Assembly (NCBI RefSeq): GCF_009363895.1
Contig: NZ_CP045434.1
Location: 372,001-436,000 of the forward strand
Length of the DNA: 64,000 nt
DNA from: Sphingomonas ginsengisoli An et al. 2013
GTDB taxonomy: Bacteria > Pseudomonadota > Alphaproteobacteria > Sphingomonadales > Sphingomonadaceae
Direction of reading: 5' to 3'
Positions 18,403 to 27,097 of the stretch are shown here, piece after piece. The position numbers and the translations under genes are program-made. The notes under the pieces were generated by a model. That model was given only the letters and a program-made list of their open reading frames with translations. It ran no database searches and was not told the DNA's origin. Each line of letters begins with the position of its first letter. Position 1 is the first letter of the stretch.

Positions 18403-19616
18403 CAGTCGTTCGTTACCGCCGTCAGATCGGTATCGGCCCGGTGAGTAATCGGCAGGGTCCGAGCGATCCGAGACGGCTGCAGACCGACGCTTCTTGCGCC
18501 AGCCGCCCGCTGCGCTGGCCAAGCAGTCGCGGCAAAGGCCTCGAGATAGTGTCGTGCGCCGACCTCGACCGTGTAGCTCTCGGCGTCGAAAGCCGCTGCC
18601 GATCGGGTCGCAGAGCCCTTGGAGCGTTGTCGCACCGCCGCGCTGAACGCCTCGACGTCGCCAGCGGGACAGAGCGTCACCTCGTCATAGCCGTCCAGCA
18701 GACCGCGCACCCCTTCGCCGCAATCGGTCGCGATGATGGGCATGCCGCAGGTCATCGCTTCCACCAGTACCGCCGGAATGCCTTCGTAGGCCGAGCTCAG
18801 CAATAGGACGTCCTGATCCTTGAGGCACAGCCAAGGGTCCTGCAGATGACCGGCGAATCGCACGCGAGTCCCGAGGCCAAGCTCCCCGACCAGCATCTCC
18901 AGCTCGGCGCGAAGCGGACCGTCGCCGAAGATCGTCAGCCGATCGTTCGGACCCGATCCCCGCGCAAAGGCCTGCAGCATCAGCGGGTAATTCTTCTGCG
19001 CGGCCAGCCGTCCGAGCGCGACGAAGCGCTTTCCTGCCTGGTCGATCGATGGCGGGCGCCATCCGCGCAGTTGGCGAACCTGCGCCGTGGTCAGGGCCGG
19101 ATCGGCTACCGTCCAGATCGACGCCGGGTCGACATATTCACTGACCTCGGCGCGCATGGCCGGGTGCATCACCACCCAGCCCTCGATGAAATGCGCCTGC
19201 GTCCGCGCCCACAGGCGATAGAGGACGACGAGCCAGCTCGGCAGACCCGGGAGGACCAAATCGTTGCTGACCTTGGTTACGATCGGGGGGCAGCGGCGGC
19301 TCATCAGCAGTTTGGTCACGGCTGCGACCACGGTGTAGGTATTGCCGGCGCAGAAGATGACGTCCGGGCGGTGCGCGCGGATCACTTTCGGCAGCTGCCA
19401 GAGCATCCACCACGTCTCGAACCGGTCGCCCTTGATCTGCCTGGCCGGGGTCGAAAAGGCGAGGTCCCGCGCCAGCTCGGCCTTGAGGTCGCCCTCCTCA
19501 CGGCCGATGAACAGTGGCGCCTCGACGCCCATCTCGCGCCATTGCCGGACCAGCCGCAACGCAACCCGCTCGACCCCGCCCGGCTCGAAGCTGTGGAGGA
19601 AGGTGAGAATGCGCAC
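18402..19616 (-). CDS. GT4-family glycosyltransferase
   Basis: This cytosolic GT-B retaining glycosyltransferase shows LTFLHSFEPGGVERVALRLV at the N terminus. The C-terminal nucleotide-sugar domain has FVALGRLAAQKNYPLMLQAF, LTIFGDGPLRAELE and the EX7E-type segment SSAYEGIPAVLVEAMTCGMP. The GTG start at 19616 gives VRILTF, begins 5 bases after the stop of the upstream GT2 gene and fits the family. A longer frame starts inside that gene and is rejected. At 404 residues it is of normal length. It probably adds a sugar to a lipid-linked oligosaccharide made by the same operon. Confidence 0.9.
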   Translation of the reverse strand: MRILTFLHSFEPGGVERVALRLVRQWREMGVEAPLFIGREEGDLKAELARDLAFSTPARQIKGDRFETWWMLWQLPKVIRAHRPDVIFCAGNTYTVVAAVTKLLMSRRCPPIVTKVSNDLVLPGLPSWLVVLYRLWARTQAHFIEGWVVMHPAMRAEVSEYVDPASIWTVADPALTTAQVRQLRGWRPPSIDQAGKRFVALGRLAAQKNYPLMLQAFARGSGPNDRLTIFGDGPLRAELEMLVGELGLGTRVRFAGHLQDPWLCLKDQDVLLLSSAYEGIPAVLVEAMTCGMPIIATDCGEGVRGLLDGYDEVTLCPAGDVEAFSAAVRQRSKGSATRSAAAFDAESYTVEVGARHYLEAFAATAWPAQRAAGARSVGLQPSRIARTLPITHRADTDLTAVTND

Positions 19617-19621
19617 GTGCG

Positions 19622-20770
19622 TCAGCTTTTGCGCCAGGTGAGAGCCGACGAGGCGGCGTAATTCCACACCAGGCCAACCGCGACCCCGGCCAGGCCGCCC
19701 AGCCACCAGATGCCGTCGAGCCGGTAGACAACGGTCCCGATCCCGACATTGGCGACCGCCCCGATCGCGCCCACGGCGTAGAAGGTCAGCAGCCCCCGCC
19801 AGAAGCGCATCCCCCGCAGCCGCCGGTCGCGGAAGGTGATCAGATTATTGATCAGGAAGTTCCCCGTCATCGCGACAACTACCGCAGCGATTTGTGCGGC
19901 CCGGAAGCTCGCGCCGCTCCACAGGCAGGAGCCGAGCACCGCAAGATGAACCAATACGCCTGACGCCCCGACCAAGGCGAACAGCAGTAGGCGGACCGGC
20001 ACCAGATGGCCGACCAGCTTGTCGAGCAGCAGGACGCCGAATTCCTGTGCCGCCTTGAGATCGAATTTCGAATCCCCGTGAAGCCGCTCGCGGAAAGTGT
20101 AGGGAACTTCGGCGATGCGCAGCGGCCGCGGCGACGAGGCGACCAGGTCCATCAGAATCTTGAACCCGATTGTCGAGAGATGGGGGAGGGCCGCCATCAT
20201 CGGCGTCCGTCTGATCATGAAGAAGCCGCTCATCGGATCGCTGACGTCGGCCTTAAGCAAGCGCTTTGACAGCTTCGTGGCGAAGTTGCTGATCCGGGCC
20301 CGCGACGCGCTCCAATTGCCGGTTGAACCCTCGCCGGCGTAGCGCGTGCCGATCGCAAGGTCGTAGCCCCCGCGAGCGACTATCTCGTACATCTTCGGCA
20401 GGATCGCCTCGTCATGCTGAAGGTCACCGTCCATGACCGCGAGCACCGGCGCGCTGGTTGCCAGCATCCCCTCGACTACCGCCGAGGAGAGGCCGCGCCG
20501 CCCGACCCGCTGGACGATCCGGACGCGGGGGTCGATGACGCCTCGGTCGCGCGCAACGTCCGCCGTACCGTCGGGCGAATTGTCGTCGACCACGACGATC
20601 TCCCAGACGAGGTTGGTCAGCGCTCTTTCGAGCTGCGCTATCAGCGGGGTGATGTTCGCTGCCTCATTCAGCACCGGAACGATAACGGCCAGCTGCAGGG
20701 GCCGCTCGGGCGAGGGGATGAGTCGACGCCGGAACGCCGCGTGGGAGTCGACCTGGTTCATACGCAGCAT
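19622..20770 (-). CDS. GT2 polyprenyl-phosphate glycosyltransferase with GtrA domain
   Basis: Residues 25-255 form a DPM1-like GT-A domain with AVIVPVLNEAANI, the DDNSPDGT nucleotide site and the DGDLQHDE metal-binding motif, plus the RERLHGDSKFD segment typical of dolichol/undecaprenyl-phosphate mannosyl or glucosyl transferases. Residues 260-382 form a four-helix GtrA membrane domain (GNFLINNLITFRDR). The enzyme should charge undecaprenyl phosphate with a sugar and help present it across the membrane. The GT-C enzyme two genes downstream is a natural user of that donor. The start may be ATG 20770 or the in-frame ATG 20761. Confidence 0.92.
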   Translation of the reverse strand: MLRMNQVDSHAAFRRRLIPSPERPLQLAVIVPVLNEAANITPLIAQLERALTNLVWEIVVVDDNSPDGTADVARDRGVIDPRVRIVQRVGRRGLSSAVVEGMLATSAPVLAVMDGDLQHDEAILPKMYEIVARGGYDLAIGTRYAGEGSTGNWSASRARISNFATKLSKRLLKADVSDPMSGFFMIRRTPMMAALPHLSTIGFKILMDLVASSPRPLRIAEVPYTFRERLHGDSKFDLKAAQEFGVLLLDKLVGHLVPVRLLLFALVGASGVLVHLAVLGSCLWSGASFRAAQIAAVVVAMTGNFLINNLITFRDRRLRGMRFWRGLLTFYAVGAIGAVANVGIGTVVYRLDGIWWLGGLAGVAVGLVWNYAASSALTWRKS

Positions 20771-20885
20771 GTCGCCCGTCTGTGAACGGACCCCAGCGTA
20801 ACCACGGCGCCAGCGTCGCGGTCAAACGAGGGTCGACGCCCGGCGCCCTCGCCGGTCGGCGGGACTGGTGCACGTTAAACTTTGT

Positions 20886-21878
20886 TCAAATGCTCATCGA
20901 ATCCGACTGTGCAGTCGCCGCTGGCGCCTTTGCCGGCTCGCAGAGTGGACTCGGCACACAAGGGTCTGGCACCATCGACCTGCTGACCCAAAGGCTGGCC
21001 GCTGCAAGGGCAAAGCCCGCGAGAACGTCGGCCAGATAATGCGACCCAACGACGATCGCGCCGGCGCACAGGGCAATATTGAGCAGAAGCGCAGGGAGGC
21101 GGAGCGGCCGATACGGCCACACCGCCCAGACGAACAGCGCACCCGCGGCCGAGTGGCCACTCGGAAAACTCACCATCCCGATCATGTGGTCCGCGTCGAT
21201 CAGCCGCAGCGACCGGTCGTGGAGCGCGGCGAGGACGGCGGGGTAGTCGCAGAAATTCAGGAAGACCGGAATGTCCGCCGGGTGAAGACCGCACAGCACG
21301 AAACGTCCCTGCGCCGGCGCGATCGCGATGAAAATCACCGCAATGAGGAAGATCAGGAACAGCGCGGTGAGGAAGCGCCAGGCCCGAGTGATCGCCCCCG
21401 TCGCGGCTAGCAGCAGCAGGATAGCATAGGCTTGCGGCCACATCGAGAGATAGGCGATCCGCAGCAGGCGCGTCGCGGTCTCCCCCCGCAGCGCCGATGC
21501 GAAGGCGAGCCAGTCGAAGCCGAGCGCCCGGTCGACCGCGAACAGGGCCTCGTCGGCCCATGGCGCCGGCACCGTGGCCATGGCGAACTGGAGCGGGAAC
21601 AGGATGGCGAGGGCCACCGCGACGAGAACGCACGTTTCCAGTCCGGTGCTCGACCGCACCCATCCGAGGCGGCGGAGCATCGCTGCGACGAGGATGAGGG
21701 CGGTCAGCCCGATCGCCTCGGCGACGCCGAAGAAGGCGGAGACGTCGACGCCCGATATCCCAAGCGCGATCAGTTCCAGCAGACCACTGAAGGCGAGTAG
21801 GACGTAGAGGGCGAGCGAGCGCTGGTCGAACCGTGGCGCGATGTTGACGCCGAGCCATTGCGAAGCCCCCGCATGCAT
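20886..21878 (-). CDS. PAP2-superfamily membrane phosphatase
   Basis: This 330-residue integral membrane protein carries the late PAP2 motifs: FPSGHSAAGALF near residue 235 (motif C2 with SGH) and GSHYLADVLAGF (motif C3). The first motif, KX6RP, is not obvious. The N-terminal half adds several extra helices. Members dephosphorylate lipid phosphates such as undecaprenyl pyrophosphate or phosphatidate, or act on glycolipids. It lies 115 bases upstream of the glycosyltransferase operon on the same strand, which suggests a role in carrier-lipid recycling or lipid modification for that pathway. The specific substrate is unknown. Confidence 0.87.
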   Translation of the reverse strand: MHAGASQWLGVNIAPRFDQRSLALYVLLAFSGLLELIALGISGVDVSAFFGVAEAIGLTALILVAAMLRRLGWVRSSTGLETCVLVAVALAILFPLQFAMATVPAPWADEALFAVDRALGFDWLAFASALRGETATRLLRIAYLSMWPQAYAILLLLAATGAITRAWRFLTALFLIFLIAVIFIAIAPAQGRFVLCGLHPADIPVFLNFCDYPAVLAALHDRSLRLIDADHMIGMVSFPSGHSAAGALFVWAVWPYRPLRLPALLLNIALCAGAIVVGSHYLADVLAGFALAAASLWVSRSMVPDPCVPSPLCEPAKAPAATAQSDSMSI

Positions 21879-21937
21879 CGCCTAAGGCTAGCAGCAGGCG
21901 GTGGCGAGTAAAGCGGCGGGCTTTTAGCCGGCCGTTG

Positions 21938-22714
21938 CTACAGCCCCTCGACCGTCAGCAGCGGTCGCCAGCCCGGCGTCAGCTCGGCGGGGTAGGGCTC
22001 GCCAGCGTGGATTCCTCCGCTGACGAAGACGCAGGCGAGCCCGTAGCGCGCCGCGCCGAGCACGTCGGTCTGGAGCCCGTCGCCGATCGCGATCACCGTC
22101 TCCTTGGGCGGATGGCCGGCCAGCCGCAGCGCATAATCGTAGGTCGAGGGGTAGGGCTTGCCGTGCCACACGGTCCGCCCGCCCAGCGCCTCATAGGCAT
22201 CGGCCAGCGCTCCGGCGCAGACCACGCGTCGGTTGCCGTGAATCACCACCCGGTCGGGGTTGAGGCAGTGGAGCAGCACGTCGGCGCGGCGCCAGGCGCG
22301 CAGCCGCGCGGCATAGTCGGCGACGGTCTCGTGCCACTCCAATCCGGCGCAGGCGAGCTCGGTAAACCCCGCTTCGACCAGTTCGAGCCCGGCGGCGGTG
22401 AGGTCGGCGCGGTCCTCGGCGGTCCCGCAGAAACCGACCGGCCGTCCCTTGAGCGCTGCGATCCCGACCTCGCCCGCGCTGACGATCCCGTCGTAGAGGC
22501 CCCGGTCGAGGCCGAGCCGGTCGAGCTGCGCCCGGGTCATCGCCGCGCTCCGCGGGGCGTTGGTGACGAAGATGGTTTGCCGCCCCTCGCCATGCCAGCG
22601 CTGCAGCCGGCCTTCGGCGCCGGGCAGCAATCGGAAGCCGTCGTGGACGCAGCCCCACAGGTCGCACAGTACCGTGGTGAAGCGCGCCGGCAGCGCGTCG
22701 AGGTTGTCGCTCAC
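21938..22714 (-). CDS. NagD-like HAD hydrolase (TIGR01459 type)
   Basis: The 258-residue protein begins with VLCDLWGCVHDGFRLLPGA, in which the usual second Asp of HAD motif I is Trp, as I recall for this NagD-related subfamily. FVTNAPRSAAMTRAQLDRLG follows as motif II and IGDGLQTDVLGAARYG as motif IV, with a C2-type cap between. Such proteins are phosphatases for small sugar or nucleotide phosphates, mostly uncharacterised. The start overlaps the end of the dicarboxylate symporter gene by 4 bases, so the two are translated together. No physiological link between them is evident. Confidence 0.9.
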   Translation of the reverse strand: MSDNLDALPARFTTVLCDLWGCVHDGFRLLPGAEGRLQRWHGEGRQTIFVTNAPRSAAMTRAQLDRLGLDRGLYDGIVSAGEVGIAALKGRPVGFCGTAEDRADLTAAGLELVEAGFTELACAGLEWHETVADYAARLRAWRRADVLLHCLNPDRVVIHGNRRVVCAGALADAYEALGGRTVWHGKPYPSTYDYALRLAGHPPKETVIAIGDGLQTDVLGAARYGLACVFVSGGIHAGEPYPAELTPGWRPLLTVEGL

Positions 22715-24018
22715 ACCGTCGGCGGGGGCGGGGGGACGTGGCTCGGTGCGGGCAGGGCGTCGACGTCGGGGTCACCCTCGCTGTGCATCGGGCCCTCCCA
22801 CTTGGCGACCAGTACCGCCGCCACCGCATTGCCGACGACGTTGGTCGCCGAGCGGCCCATGTCGAGGAAGTGGTCGACCGCGAGGATCAGCAGCAGCCCC
22901 GCTTCGGGAATTTTGAACATCGACAAGGTCGCGGCGATCACAACCAGGCTGGCGCGGGGCACCCCGGCGATGCCCTTGCTGGTAATCATCAACACCAGCA
23001 GCATGGTGATTTCCTGCCCCAGCGTGAGGTCGATGCCATAGGCCTGCGCGATGAAGATCGTCGCGAAGGTCATGTACATCATCGAGCCGTCGAGATTGAA
23101 CGAATAGCCGAGCGGCAGGACGAAGCTGGCGATCCGCGGCGGCACCCCGAACCGGTCGAGCGCCTCGAGCGTACGAGGGTAGGCGGCCTCGGACGAGGCG
23201 GTCGAGAAAGCGAGGATCAGCGGATCGCGGATGTAGCGGATGAGGTGCCGCACCCGCTGTCCGACCGCGAGGAAGGCGATGGCGAGCAGCATCACCCAGA
23301 GAAGCATCAGACCGAGGTAGAAGCTGCCGATGAAGCGCCCGTAGTAGACGAGGATGCCGATGCCCTGCTCGGCGATCGCGGCAGTGACCGCGGCGAATAC
23401 CGCCAATGGCGCCAAGCGCATCACGTAGTTGGTGACCTGGAGGATGACCTCGACCAGCGCCTCGACCCCGCGCACCAGCGGCCGCGCCTTTTCGCCAACC
23501 GCAGTGATGGCGACGCCGAGGAACAGCGAGAAGATGACGATCTGCAGAATCTCATTCTCGGCCATCGCCTGGATCATCGAGGCGGGGACCAGATGAGTGA
23601 CGAAGTCCTTGACGTTGAAGGCCTTGGTCTCAACCCCGCTGGCCGCGCTGACGTCGGGCAGCGGCAGGTTCAGCCCGACGCCGGGGTGGAGCATATTGAC
23701 CAGGATCAGGCCCAGCGTCAGCGACAGCAGGCTGGCGGTGATGAACCAGGCGAGCGAGCGGATCCCGACCCGGCCGAGTGCCGCCGTATCCCCCATGTGC
23801 GCCACCCCTGCGACCAGCGTCGCGAACACCAGCGGGGCGATGATCATCTTGATCAGCCGCAGGAACAGCGTGGTGACGATCCCGAAATAGCCGGCGATGT
23901 CCTTCAGCCGCGCCGCCGCTTCGGGGGTTCCGTTGTCGATCGCAGCATTGATTGCCCAGCCGGTGAACAGGCCGAGCAACAGGGCTCCCAGAATGTACCA
24001 GGTCAGGCGTTTGGCCAC
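22711..24018 (-). CDS. Dicarboxylate/amino acid:cation symporter (DAACS family)
   Basis: The 435-residue membrane protein has the GltP/DctA architecture: eight transmembrane helices with two re-entrant loops. Key pieces are FLRLIKMIIAPLVFATLVAGVAHMGD early, the serine-rich hairpin AFSTASSEAAYPRTLEAL, and SFNLDGSMMYMTFATIFIAQA, in which the family NxDGxxMY motif is visible. It should import C4-dicarboxylates or acidic amino acids with H+ or Na+. Substrate choice cannot be assigned. It is followed by the HAD gene with a 4-base overlap and preceded by a palindromic repeat. Confidence 0.94.
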   Translation of the reverse strand: MAKRLTWYILGALLLGLFTGWAINAAIDNGTPEAAARLKDIAGYFGIVTTLFLRLIKMIIAPLVFATLVAGVAHMGDTAALGRVGIRSLAWFITASLLSLTLGLILVNMLHPGVGLNLPLPDVSAASGVETKAFNVKDFVTHLVPASMIQAMAENEILQIVIFSLFLGVAITAVGEKARPLVRGVEALVEVILQVTNYVMRLAPLAVFAAVTAAIAEQGIGILVYYGRFIGSFYLGLMLLWVMLLAIAFLAVGQRVRHLIRYIRDPLILAFSTASSEAAYPRTLEALDRFGVPPRIASFVLPLGYSFNLDGSMMYMTFATIFIAQAYGIDLTLGQEITMLLVLMITSKGIAGVPRASLVVIAATLSMFKIPEAGLLLILAVDHFLDMGRSATNVVGNAVAAVLVAKWEGPMHSEGDPDVDALPAPSHVPPPPPTV

Positions 24019-24038
24019 GCGGTCAGCTCCCCTCTATC

Positions 24039-24112
24039 GTCAGTGCAAGGGAGCGCAGCGACGAAGCAATCCAGTGTGTCAGGCCGGATTGCTTCGCTTC
24101 GCCGCCAATGAC
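24039..24112. repeat. Palindromic intergenic repeat (GAAGCAATCC type)
   Basis: Inverted arms GAAGCAATCC (24063-24072) and GGATTGCTTC (24086-24095) sit inside a larger imperfect palindrome bounded by GTCAGTGCAAGG and GCCAATGAC. This pattern resembles the dispersed CGAAGCAATCCAG repeats seen in many proteobacterial genomes (from memory). It lies between the EF-G-like gene and the symporter gene, where it may affect read-through. Only one copy is visible here. Confidence 0.6.
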
Positions 24113-24127
24113 AAGCCCGCGTGAGGG

Positions 24128-26155
24128 TCAGACGTGCTCGGGCTCGCGCGCCTTAACCACCTTGTCGGCCAACGGGCCGTTCAATTCAGCCAGATGGTCG
24201 AACGTCGCCTCGTAGGTGGCGAGGCCCTGGCTCAATGAGCGCAACTCGGCTTCGAGGCCCGCCAGCTCGGCCTCGGGGATCAGCGCCTCGACCCGGTCCC
24301 AGCCGGTCCAGCCGTCGCGCGGCCCCATGCCCAGCATCTGCCCGCGCCGGCCCGCAACCGCCGAACTCACCTTGCTGGTCGCTGCGGTCGGCGAGACCAC
24401 GGTCACCCGGTGCACGGGCTCGAGCAGGTGCGGCTGGCACTGACCGAGCGCCTCCTGCATCGCCATTCGCCCGGCCGTGCGGAAGGCGAGTTCGCTGCTG
24501 TCGACGCTGTGGTAGCTTCCGTCGGTCAGCGTCACCGCGACGTCGACCACCGCAAAGCCCAAGGGCCCACGCGCCAGTGCGTCGCGGACGCCCTGCTCGA
24601 CCGCCGGGACATATTGGCGCGGGATGGCACCACCATGGATTGTCTCGGTGAAGATGAAGCCTTCGCCGCGGCCGAGCGGGCGGACTTCGATCACCACATC
24701 GCCGAACTGGCCGTGGCCGCCCGACTGCTTCTTGTGCCGCCCGCGCTGGGTCACTGAGCGGCGGATGCTGCTGCGATAGCCGATGCTCGGCGGGCGGTGG
24801 GTGACGCTGACGCCGTAGCGCCGCTTGAGCTTGGTGATGACGGTCTGCAGCTGCTCGTCGTTGACGCCGCGGAGCACCATCTCGTGCGCACCCTCGTCAT
24901 GCTCGAGGCGTAGGGTCGAATCCTCCTCGAGCAGCTTGGCCAGCGCCCCCGACAGCTTGACGTCATCCTTGCGGTCTGCGGGCTCGATCGCCAGCGCATA
25001 GTTGAGGGCAGGGAAGGGAAGTTCGGGGGCCGCCGGCAGGGCGCCGAGGCCGAGCCACTGGCCCGCGGCCACTCGTTCGAGTTTTGCGAGCGCGACCACT
25101 TCGCCGGCATCCGCCTTGGCGAGCTTCGTGGTTTTCTCACCTTGGACCGCGAACATCGCCACCAGCCGCTGACCGCGGCCGTCCCCTGCGTGGACTTCCT
25201 GCCCCTCGGCGAGCGATCCGCCGAGCAGCCGTGCGAAAGCAAGCCGGCCCATCTGGCCGGCATTGCTGACCTTGAAGCACCACAGCGCCGGGTTGCCGAC
25301 GCCGAGGCGGGCGGCCGTGCTCGCCGGGGTGGGGGTTTCGTGCCGCAGCGCCTTCAGCAACCGCCGCACGCCCCAGCAGTTGCCGGCCGAGCCGAACAGC
25401 ACCGGCACGCCGAGGTTCTCGCCGGTCTCCCGCGCGAGGTCGCGGAAAACATGCTCGGCCTCGGGCTGCTCGTCCATCAGCAGTTGCTCGAGCAGGGCGT
25501 CGTCGTGGTCGGCGAGCTGCTCGAGGAGCTGGGTCCGAGCCTGTTGCTCGCGCTCGCGAAGATCGTCCGGGATGTCGATCCGCTCGGACGGCTTGCCGGG
25601 CTCGTAATGGAAGGCGCGTTCAAGCGCGACATCGACGAAGCCGGTGACCCGGTCGCCTTCGCGAATGGGGATCTGGCGGGCGATCAGCGGCGAGACGCTC
25701 ATCGGCTGGAGCGCTTCGAGCAGTTCGCGAATTGAGCCGCGCGCTTGGTCCATGCGGTTGACGAAGACGAGGTAGGGAACGCCCAACTCGTCGAGCATGC
25801 GCAGCGCCGGCGCGGCGAGCGGGGCGCGCGCCGGATCGGGATCGACCACCACGATGGCGAGGTCGGCGGCGGCCAGCGCGCGAGTGCCGTCAGCCGCGAA
25901 ACCGGTCCCGCCGGGCACGTCGAGCAGCGCGAAGCGCTCGCCCATGAAGCTGAAGTTGAGCAGGTTGAGCTCGGTCGAACCGCCACGCGCGCGCGCCTCG
26001 GGCGAATGATCACCGATGCTCGAGCCGTGACCGGTCGATCCCTGCCGATCGATCGTTCCGCTGGCGAACAGCAGCGCTTCGGCCAGCGAGGTCTTGCCCG
26101 CGCCGGCCGGCCCGACCAGCGCGATGGCTCGGGTGCCCGATACAGCCTCATGCAT
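24128..26155 (-). CDS. EF-G-like translational GTPase paralogue
   Basis: At 675 residues this matches elongation factor G domain by domain: the G domain (1-270), domain II, domain III (DDVKLSGALAKLLEEDSTLRL), domain IV (GGHGQFGDVVIEVRP) and domain V. The P-loop GPAGAGKT (15-22) is intact. However, the switch II DTPGH is DVPGG, so the catalytic His is Gly83, and NKxD is NRMD (133-136). Switch I is also divergent. This resembles the FusA2/EF-G-like group that exists beside the main EF-G and whose role is unclear, and the main fusA is not in this window. GTP hydrolysis may be slow or absent. The start ATG at 26155 is followed directly by the G1 region. Confidence 0.85.
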   Translation of the reverse strand: MHEAVSGTRAIALVGPAGAGKTSLAEALLFASGTIDRQGSTGHGSSIGDHSPEARARGGSTELNLLNFSFMGERFALLDVPGGTGFAADGTRALAAADLAIVVVDPDPARAPLAAPALRMLDELGVPYLVFVNRMDQARGSIRELLEALQPMSVSPLIARQIPIREGDRVTGFVDVALERAFHYEPGKPSERIDIPDDLREREQQARTQLLEQLADHDDALLEQLLMDEQPEAEHVFRDLARETGENLGVPVLFGSAGNCWGVRRLLKALRHETPTPASTAARLGVGNPALWCFKVSNAGQMGRLAFARLLGGSLAEGQEVHAGDGRGQRLVAMFAVQGEKTTKLAKADAGEVVALAKLERVAAGQWLGLGALPAAPELPFPALNYALAIEPADRKDDVKLSGALAKLLEEDSTLRLEHDEGAHEMVLRGVNDEQLQTVITKLKRRYGVSVTHRPPSIGYRSSIRRSVTQRGRHKKQSGGHGQFGDVVIEVRPLGRGEGFIFTETIHGGAIPRQYVPAVEQGVRDALARGPLGFAVVDVAVTLTDGSYHSVDSSELAFRTAGRMAMQEALGQCQPHLLEPVHRVTVVSPTAATSKVSSAVAGRRGQMLGMGPRDGWTGWDRVEALIPEAELAGLEAELRSLSQGLATYEATFDHLAELNGPLADKVVKAREPEHV

Positions 26156-26351
26156 GTGCGACTCTCCTTCGTCCGAGATACGGGCGGCGAGTCGCCTGAA
26201 GGGCGCTCACGCGCCTTGGGGGTCGACGAGGCTCTGCCTCTTTCCCGTCGATTGCAAGGCCGCGCGCGACAGTCCGTCCGGCGCGGACGGCGATTGCGAC
26301 GGCGTTAACTTCGGCGTAAACCGAGGCCCGCTTCCGCCGAGGAGGCTGCGC

Positions 26352-27047
26352 ATGCCCGATCTATCCGTGATAGTCTGCGTCGCGCTCGACCACCGTGCAC
26401 CGCCCGATGGCCTGAGTAAATTCAAGCAATGCATTCTCGCCTGTCCGCAGGTCGAGGCAGTGATGGAGGTGTCCGGAACCTTCGACCTGATCGTTCACGC
26501 CAGTCTGGCGTCGCTGGCCGAATTTCTGCGCGAGATGGAGCGGCTGGCGGCCCCGCTCGCGAACTTCGCGACACGGGTCGAATCGAATTTCGTCGGCCGG
26601 ACGGTCGACTGCCATGGCGCGGACAGCGTCATCTGGGTGCCCTGCGCCGACGGCCGCCGCCGCATCGAGGCCGGGATGATCAACAAGATCGTCGCCGAGG
26701 GCGATTATATGCGGCTGTTCCTGACCGGATCCGAGTGCCTCGTGCACGAGACAATTGGACATCTGCTGGCACGCCTCGATCCGCAGCGCTTCGTCCGCCT
26801 CCACCGCTCCACCGTTGTACGAACCGATTTCATCGAGCGCCTTCAGCATCTCGATCGACGCTGGGTCGCGCAGCTCAAGGACGGAACGCGCTACAATCTG
26901 GCCCGAAGCCGGGTGGCGGCGGTGCTGCGGCTGTTAACGGCCGAGTCGTCGAGCCATGAGCACAGTTTGGCGAACGGGGCACCAACGGGCGACGCGCGGC
27001 CGGTGCTGACCGAAACGATGAAGCTTGAGACCTTCCTCCAGGGGTAA
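26352..27047 (+). CDS. LytTR DNA-binding regulator with Lrp/AsnC-type ligand domain
   Basis: Residues about 5-85 look like the ferredoxin-like Lrp/AsnC effector domain (CPQVEAVMEVSGTFDLIVHA is a classic Lrp ligand-domain stretch). Residues 97-195 are a LytTR DNA-binding domain (INKIVAEGDYMRLFL, RFVRLHRSTVVR, then WVAQLKDGTRYNLARSR). There is no winged-helix Lrp DNA-binding domain and no receiver domain, so effector sensing appears joined directly to LytTR binding. The start at 26352 has GGAGG at 26341-26345. A longer upstream frame overlaps the divergent EF-G gene and is rejected. It is divergent from that gene. A role as a ligand-responsive regulator is inferred; target and ligand are unknown. 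Confidence 0.8.
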   Translation: MPDLSVIVCVALDHRAPPDGLSKFKQCILACPQVEAVMEVSGTFDLIVHASLASLAEFLREMERLAAPLANFATRVESNFVGRTVDCHGADSVIWVPCADGRRRIEAGMINKIVAEGDYMRLFLTGSECLVHETIGHLLARLDPQRFVRLHRSTVVRTDFIERLQHLDRRWVAQLKDGTRYNLARSRVAAVLRLLTAESSSHEHSLANGAPTGDARPVLTETMKLETFLQG

Positions 27048-27097
27048 GCGGAGAAATGGCGGGGAGTTCCTCTCCGTCGTTCAAGCGGGAGGTCGCA

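Noticed and set aside
26094..26351. Upstream extension of the LytTR regulator
   Set aside because: It overlaps the 5' end of the divergent EF-G-like gene and has no domain. The ATG at 26352 has a good GGAGG site.
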